Program-made: the position numbers and the translations under genes
Source: Brassicibacter mesophilus
GTDB lineage: Bacteria > Bacillota > Clostridia > Tissierellales > Proteiniboraceae
Assembly (NCBI RefSeq): GCF_050433385.1
Contig: NZ_JBNPXI010000019.1
Coordinates: 1 to 64,000 of the forward strand
DNA: 64,000 nt
Direction: 5' to 3'
The notes under the pieces: generated by a model
What the model was told of the DNA's origin: nothing
Seen by the model: the letters and a program-made list of their open reading frames with translations, nothing else
The model's database searches: none
Shown: positions 59,656-64,000 of the stretch, in pieces
How positions within the stretch are numbered: the stretch's first letter is position 1
How the letters are laid out: each line of letters begins with the position of its first letter

Positions 59656-60365
59656 TTAATATAGAGAATCTTGGGAAAATATATAGAACTGGTTCAATAG
59701 AAGTGGAAGCTTTAAAAGAAGTAAACCTAGATATACACGAAAAAGAGTTTGTATCTATAATGGGACCTTCAGGCTCTGGAAAATCTACGTTCATGAATAT
59801 TTTAGGTTGCTTGGACAGACCTACATCTGGCAGATACATACTGGATGGTGTTAGTGTTGAAGGGGTTAATGAAAAAGAGCTAGCAGCTATAAGAAATAAA
59901 AAGATTGGTTTTGTTTTTCAATCCTTTAATCTACTTTCTCGTACTTCAGCATTGAAGAACGTGGAGTTACCTATGATGTATGCAGGAGTAAGTATAAAGG
60001 AAAGAAGAATAAAAGCTATGGAGGTTCTAGAAAAGGTTGGACTGGGAGAAAGAGTCCATCACAAACCAAATGAGCTATCCGGCGGACAAAAACAAAGAGT
60101 TGCGATTGCAAGAGCTTTAGTAAATAATCCTGCGATTCTACTAGCTGATGAGCCTACAGGAAATCTTGATACTAAATCAGGGGAAGAGATTATGGCTATA
60201 TTTCAGCAGCTTAACAAGGAAGGGGTTACTATAATACTTGTAACTCACGAGCCGGATATTGCACAGCATTCTAAAAGAATAGTAGTGTTTAGAGATGGTA
60301 GACTGATTGAAGATAGACAGGTTGAAAATCAAATAATAATAGCGCCACAGACAGCTAATGAATGA
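59652..60365 (+). CDS. ABC transporter ATP-binding protein (MacB/LolD type)
   Basis: A 237-residue ATPase. Walker A GPSGSGKSTFMNILGCLD, Q-loop FVFQSFNLLSRTSALKNVEL, signature LSGGQKQRVAIARALV, Walker B ILLADEPTGNLD and the His of LVTHEPD. The Q-loop neighbourhood and size match the MacB/LolD/FtsE group that powers mechanotransmission exporters. The ATG overlaps the adaptor stop, and the permease starts 20 bases downstream, so the three form one operon. Confidence 0.95.
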   Translation: MINIENLGKIYRTGSIEVEALKEVNLDIHEKEFVSIMGPSGSGKSTFMNILGCLDRPTSGRYILDGVSVEGVNEKELAAIRNKKIGFVFQSFNLLSRTSALKNVELPMMYAGVSIKERRIKAMEVLEKVGLGERVHHKPNELSGGQKQRVAIARALVNNPAILLADEPTGNLDTKSGEEIMAIFQQLNKEGVTIILVTHEPDIAQHSKRIVVFRDGRLIEDRQVENQIIIAPQTANE

Positions 60366-60385
60366 AAGTAATTTGAGGTGATAGA

Positions 60386-61606
60386 ATGAACTTTTTGGAA
60401 AGTATAAGCGTTGCACTGTCCAGCCTTTGGGGAAATAAGATGCGCTCTTTTCTTACGATGCTTGGAATAATTATAGGTATATCCTCAGTTATAACTATAG
60501 TTGCTCTTGGTCAAGGTAGCCAGGCTCAAATAGGAAGTGAGTTTGAAAAATATGGTGCAAACCGGGTAGCACTCATGATGAATTGGGACGAAGATCCTAG
60601 ATATGAAGAGCGTTATGATGATGAGGATATAGAAACTATTAGAAGAGTATTTGGTGATGAAATAACTGGAATATCTGCATCATTTTCCTTGTCTGGTACG
60701 GCTTTAAAAGGAAGGGAAGATTCTCCACTAAATATATATGGTGTTAATGAAGACTTTGGAAAACTAACAAACTTAGATGTTATAGAAGGAAGATTCTTAA
60801 TTGAGTCGGATATAAAGGGTTCAAGAAAGGTATGTGTTATTGATAAAAAGCTTGCTGAAAAGCTATTTAAGAGAACCGACGTTTTAGGAGAAAAGCTTAC
60901 AATTGATACAGGATACTCTAAGATGTCTATGACTATTGTAGGAGTTTATCAGACTCCAGGAGGTACAATAGAAAATTTGAATCAACAGTTCATGGGTGAA
61001 ACTACATCGTTTTACATGCCTATATCAATAACAAAGAAAATGGGTTTTGGAGATAAATATTACGGACTCCAAGTTGGAATTGCAGATAGTGATAGAATAG
61101 ATGAAGTCAGCAAAGAAATCGTTAAGGTTATTGAAAGAAAGCATAGAAATGTTGGAAAAAATTATTATATTTATTATAGTGCTAAGCAAGAAATGGATAT
61201 GATGAACCAGATATTAGGAGTTCTATCTAAAGTTGTAGGTGCAATAGCTGGGATATCACTTGTTGTAGGTGGTATTGGAGTAATGAATATCATGCTTGTA
61301 TCAGTTACAGAAAGAACTAGAGAGATTGGGATAAGAAAAGCAATAGGAGCCACTAGAAAAGACATACTAGTACAATTCCTAGTAGAAGCCATGATCATAT
61401 CAGGTACAGGAGGACTCATAGGTACATTGCTCGGACTGATATTCCAAAGCTTGATTGCCATGTCCATAGGAATACCTCCTACAGTTTCAATAGGCACTAT
61501 ATTGATAGCGGTGCTGTTCTCAGCAGCAGTAGGAATATTTTTTGGCATTTATCCTGCGAATAAGGCAGCGAAGCTTGATCCAATAGATGCATTAAGATAT
61601 GAATAA
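60386..61606 (+). CDS. MacB-type ABC transporter permease
   Basis: A 406-residue permease with one N-terminal helix (MRSFLTMLGIIIGISSVITI), a large outer MacB_PCD domain (residues 45-270; LGQGSQAQIGSEFEKYGANR) and a C-terminal FtsX domain with three helices (VVGAIAGISLVVGGIGVMNI, TGGLIGTLLGLIFQSLIAMS, GTILIAVLFSAAVGIFFGIY, then PANKAAKLDPIDALRYE). The ending is a MacB hallmark. Together with the adaptor and ATPase it forms a mechanotransmission exporter. Confidence 0.95.
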   Translation: MNFLESISVALSSLWGNKMRSFLTMLGIIIGISSVITIVALGQGSQAQIGSEFEKYGANRVALMMNWDEDPRYEERYDDEDIETIRRVFGDEITGISASFSLSGTALKGREDSPLNIYGVNEDFGKLTNLDVIEGRFLIESDIKGSRKVCVIDKKLAEKLFKRTDVLGEKLTIDTGYSKMSMTIVGVYQTPGGTIENLNQQFMGETTSFYMPISITKKMGFGDKYYGLQVGIADSDRIDEVSKEIVKVIERKHRNVGKNYYIYYSAKQEMDMMNQILGVLSKVVGAIAGISLVVGGIGVMNIMLVSVTERTREIGIRKAIGATRKDILVQFLVEAMIISGTGGLIGTLLGLIFQSLIAMSIGIPPTVSIGTILIAVLFSAAVGIFFGIYPANKAAKLDPIDALRYE

Positions 61607-61677
61607 TAGAATACAATATTGCATAGAAACAATGCAATGATGTAAAATATAACCATAAGGGTGGAGGTGTATAAATA

Positions 61678-62406
61678 ATGTCAGAAAATTTAAATCAAAA
61701 CTCAGTTGAAAGTAAACCCTTTAGTTGGTGGGAAAGACTGAAATATGTTTTTACCAGCCCAAATAAAGCATTTGAAAATCTTGCTCAGTATCCAAAAATA
61801 TTATTCCCTATGCTAGTTATTCCAGCAGGCATAATACTACTATTCTTTGCGAGAATTGGACTTTATAAAGAATTCTTAAGAGATATTATGCTACAGCAGT
61901 ATTCAAATATGGGAGTAGAAGTACCACCTATGCTAGATAGCATACTAAGCGTTCAAGCCTACTCAACAATGATAATTACTGCAGTAACAATAATATTAGC
62001 ATGGCTGTTAAAATCTGCAATAATTAACGGACTTTCGGGATTTGTAGATGGCAATGGAACATTTAAGCAGTCATTTTCTATAGTTGCTTATTCATATTTT
62101 CCAGTGCTTCTTGGAGCCATTATTACGACTATATTGTCATTAGTAGTTGGTGAATTCAATATAATGACATCTCTTGCAATCCTTCTTCCAGAGTCAATGA
62201 TGGGAACCTTTATATATACTGTATTTGCTAACATTGATATATTTATAATTTGGTATCAGATATTAGCAATTATAGGTATATCTAAAGCCTATAATGTAAG
62301 CAAAGGAAAAGCAGCTATTCTTGTTCTAGGAACATGGATTGTATATATACTTATATCAGCTGGATTAGGTGCAGCAGGAAACATGGTAAGTCAAAAAATG
62401 ATGTAG
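61678..62406 (+). CDS. YIP1 family membrane protein
   Basis: A 242-residue protein with a soluble N-terminus containing WWERLKYVFTSPNKAFENLA and five hydrophobic helices (for example ILFPMLVIPAGIILLFFARI, TMIITAVTIILAWLLKSAII, WIVYILISAGLGAAG). The F-xxP-xxAFxxL motif before helix 1 and the five-helix pattern fit the YIP1 family. Bacterial members often accompany MacB-type exporters, as here. Function unknown. The end of the gene is followed by a hairpin that overlaps the ribosome site of the next gene. Confidence 0.82.
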   Translation: MSENLNQNSVESKPFSWWERLKYVFTSPNKAFENLAQYPKILFPMLVIPAGIILLFFARIGLYKEFLRDIMLQQYSNMGVEVPPMLDSILSVQAYSTMIITAVTIILAWLLKSAIINGLSGFVDGNGTFKQSFSIVAYSYFPVLLGAIITTILSLVVGEFNIMTSLAILLPESMMGTFIYTVFANIDIFIIWYQILAIIGISKAYNVSKGKAAILVLGTWIVYILISAGLGAAGNMVSQKMM

Positions 62407-62411
62407 TACAT

Positions 62412-62466
62412 AAAAACCTCTTTTATACAAATAATAATATTACACATATTGTAGAAGGAGGTTTTT
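62412..62466 (+). promoter_or_regulatory. Hairpin combining terminator and ribosome-site occlusion
   Basis: AAAAACCTC (62412-62420) pairs perfectly with GAGGTTTTT (62458-62466) around a 37-base loop. The 3' arm contains the GGAGG ribosome site of the next gene and a run of seven T just before its ATG. It can stop transcription from the YIP1 gene and hide the ribosome site. Confidence 0.55.
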
Positions 62467-62468
62467 TT

Positions 62469-62690
62469 ATGGCAAGTAAAGAACAATTAAAAAAAGTGGC
62501 ATATAGATGCAGTCAGCACGAATTTTCAAATAATGCTTCGATGACTTCGTCTATTGGGACGCTAGGACAGATAGAAAGAAGCTGTGAGAATTGTGTACAT
62601 TTTACTAATGAACACAAATGTGATATCAACTTAACTGATGAGATACTTACTAATATGGCAATGGAGCTTGACTATAAGGATCTTGACTGA
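62469..62690 (+). CDS. Small cysteine-containing hypothetical protein
   Basis: A 73-residue protein. The middle CENCVHFTNEHKC has a Cys-x2-Cys...His...Cys spacing that could bind zinc, and another Cys/His pair (CSQHEF) lies at residue 14. The family is not recognised. The ATG is only 7 bases behind GGAGG, separated by seven T that belong to a hairpin. A terminator follows, so it is a single small unit. Confidence 0.72.
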   Translation: MASKEQLKKVAYRCSQHEFSNNASMTSSIGTLGQIERSCENCVHFTNEHKCDINLTDEILTNMAMELDYKDLD

Positions 62691-62700
62691 TATTGGAATA

Positions 62701-62735
62701 AAGCTGGGTACTTTCATAGTACCCAGCTTTATTTA
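62701..62735. terminator. Terminator between two small genes
   Basis: AAGCTGGGTAC and GTACCCAGCTT pair around a 7-base loop and lie between convergent genes, so it can serve both strands. Confidence 0.88.
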
Positions 62736-62744
62736 TAGTCTCTG

Positions 62745-62912
62745 TTATCTAAACTCGTTGAGATTTTGGTGAATATGTCTAGACTCAGGAGGTTTATTCT
62801 TCAAAGCTGACATAAGTGCAAAGTCTCCATAGCTTACTTCTTTTAACATACCATCTGACATGACATTTGCAGAAGATATTTTCCAATAGAAACCTTTATT
62901 ATCTCTTGCCAT
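62745..62912 (-). CDS. Small hypothetical protein
   Basis: A 55-residue minus-strand protein, MARDNKGFYWKISSANVMSD and then GMLKEVSYGDFALMSALKNK with a His-rich tail. GGGAGTG precedes the ATG at 62912 at good distance, which favours this start over one at 62939. Family not recognised. It is convergent with the preceding small gene and shares its terminator. Confidence 0.6.
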   Translation of the reverse strand: MARDNKGFYWKISSANVMSDGMLKEVSYGDFALMSALKNKPPESRHIHQNLNEFR

Positions 62913-63110
62913 AGACTTCACTCCCAAAGGTAAATTCATTACCTTATAATTATTATTTGCTTTATAAATTTATATATGATATAAACATTCTGTAGTATTA
63001 ACCATAAGCTTCTATATTAGGGAAGTAATTTACTTATAAACATAGGATTATAGTATCTATGTTATTATTAGGTTATAATATAGATAATTAAATTCAAAAC
63101 AAAAGCTACT

Positions 63111-63385
63111 ATTTGAATATGAATAAAAAAGATAAGAGAATGCTTATGAGATTTTGCTAAGAAAACTAGGTGAAAGAAACTAAAAAATCTGCTTTTATAT
63201 TTATTAAACTCAGCTTACGCTGACTAAGGAGTTACAACAAAATCGTAGATTTTTGGAACTTCATTATGTCTGAGTGGAGTATTTTTCGGAGTGAGTTTGC
63301 AAATTTTAAGATTTTTTAGTTCATAAGCTTATAATTTTCTCAAAGCCTTCGTGGCATGAATGTTCTTTTTTATTCATATTCAAAT
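63111..63385. repeat. MITE-like repeat, best-preserved copy (upstream of tsaD)
   Basis: A 275-base non-coding element with near-perfect terminal inverted repeats: TTTGAATATGAATAAAAAAG at the left end and its complement CTTTTTTATTCATATTCAAA at 63365-63384. It matches 55108-55385 in opposite orientation along the whole length. Neither copy codes for protein. It ends about 55 bases before the tsaD start. Flanking AT-rich DNA hides any target-site duplication. The remaining part of this 500-base gap, 62913-63110, shows nothing I can name. Confidence 0.87.
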
Positions 63386-63439
63386 TTCAACGTTGTATAT
63401 ATAACGTATTAGACTTTAGGTAAATTGGAGGAGAAAGCC

Positions 63440-64000
63440 TTGGATAGTAATAGAGTTGATAAAAAACAAAATATTATAACATTAGCTATTGAAACCTCTT
63501 GTGATGAAACATCAGTTGCAGTTTTAAAAAACGGAAGAGAGGTTTTAGCAAATATAATATCATCACAAATAGAAATACATAAAAAGTTTGGAGGAGTAGT
63601 TCCAGAGGTTGCATCAAGAAAGCATATAGAAAATATAAATACTATAATTCAACAAGCATTAGACACAGCAAATGTAACATTTGATGATATAGATAATATT
63701 GGAGTCACCTATGGGCCAGGTCTTGTTGGAGCATTATTAGTAGGTATTTCAACGGCTAAAGCATTAGCATTTGGGAGAAATCTTCCATTAGTCCCTGTGA
63801 ATCATATAGAAGGTCATATATATGCAAATTTTATTGAGCATAAGGATCTTGAGCCACCGTTTACATGTCTTGTAGTATCCGGAGGACATACTCATATTGT
63901 AAATGTAAGAGATTATGGAGAATATGAACTAATGGGAAGGACAAGAGATGATGCTGCTGGAGAAGCATTTGATAAGGTAGCTAGAGCTTTAGGCTTAGGA
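63440..64000 (+). CDS. tsaD: tRNA t6A transferase TsaD, N-terminal part (runs off the window)
   Basis: The first 187 residues of TsaD (Kae1/Gcp), the catalytic subunit for the t6A tRNA modification. Visible motifs: LAIETSCDETSVAVLKNGRE, FGGVVPEVASRKHIENI, TYGPGLVGALLVGISTAKAL, the iron-binding NHIEGHIYANF, then VVSGGHTHIVNVRDYG and GRTRDDAAGEAFDKVARALG. About 150 residues lie beyond the edge. I chose the TTG at 63440, with GGAGGAG in front. It is split from tsaB-rimI by 6.9 kb and has a MITE-like repeat at its 5' side. Confidence 0.96.
   Translation, partial: MDSNRVDKKQNIITLAIETSCDETSVAVLKNGREVLANIISSQIEIHKKFGGVVPEVASRKHIENINTIIQQALDTANVTFDDIDNIGVTYGPGLVGALLVGISTAKALAFGRNLPLVPVNHIEGHIYANFIEHKDLEPPFTCLVVSGGHTHIVNVRDYGEYELMGRTRDDAAGEAFDKVARALGLG

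Noticed and set aside
1..64000. CRISPR arrays, tRNA or rRNA genes, prophage modules
   Set aside because: No regularly spaced repeats, no cloverleaf with CCA-type end, no rRNA signature and no phage structural genes were recognised on either strand.

Overview
The window is AT-rich and reads as a chromosome segment of a motile, low-GC Gram-positive bacterium of the Clostridia type. The evidence is strong GGAGG-type ribosome sites, frequent TTG and GTG starts, a FliW/CsrA pair beside flagellin, sigma-D promoters, a two-copy flgK operon, an FMN riboswitch before ribU, and a prfB with programmed frameshift. I do not name a species.

Region 1 (1-3.07 kb) is a decayed mobile-element zone: the C-terminal half of an IS110-family transposase followed by a structured non-coding stretch, a frameshifted secreted-protein gene, two separated pieces of one serine resolvase on the minus strand around a small membrane-protein gene, and a scrap of IS30-like transposase. 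Region 2 (3.07-6.7 kb) holds a ComK-like protein, the helicase RecD2 and a ComFC homologue.

Region 3 (6.8-14.9 kb) is a late flagellar operon: yvyF, flgM, flgN, two flgK paralogues, flgL, a DUF6470 gene, fliW, csrA and flagellin. Flagellin has its own sigma-D promoter and a leader with a textbook CsrA hairpin. The 3' end of flagellin is the most unusual place in the window. A group I intron core (P3, P4, P6, P7, P8 and P9 can all be paired by eye) follows a complete flagellin reading frame, and behind the intron lies a second copy of the conserved flagellin C-terminus and the terminator. A LAGLIDADG homing endonuclease gene lies just outside the intron on the opposite strand.

Region 4 (16.1-31.3 kb) is a flagellin glycosylation island: an unknown gene coupled to a Maf-type glycosyltransferase, a full legionaminic-acid route (legB, legC, ptmE, legH, legI, legG, legF), a CgeB-like glycosyltransferase, and a second, dTDP-linked amino-sugar route (aminotransferase, acyltransferase, rmlA, rmlB). 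Region 5 (31.7-38.8 kb) adds a degenerate HD-GYP protein, flaG-fliD-fliS plus a chaperone-like gene, a multi-HTH protein, a GGDEF diguanylate cyclase and a DUF1653 protein.

Region 6 (38.8-40.1 kb) has no gene but carries eight DnaA-box-like 9-mers, three of them perfect. Region 7 (40.1-53.5 kb) is housekeeping: hpf, secA, prfB, a chemoreceptor, tex, a hybrid histidine kinase and an amidohydrolase. Region 8 (53.6-64 kb) holds an FMN riboswitch with ribU, then the t6A genes tsaE, tsaB, rimI and tsaD. The last of these is split from the others by a uracil permease, a MacAB-type efflux set, a YIP1 protein and two small genes. A MITE-like repeat occurs three times, each copy lying just upstream of a tsa gene.

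Functionally, most of the window builds, glycosylates and regulates the flagellar filament. FlgM restrains sigma-D, FliW/CsrA tune flagellin translation, FlgN/FliS-type chaperones deliver subunits, Maf and the sugar pathways decorate flagellin, and c-di-GMP proteins sit in the same region.
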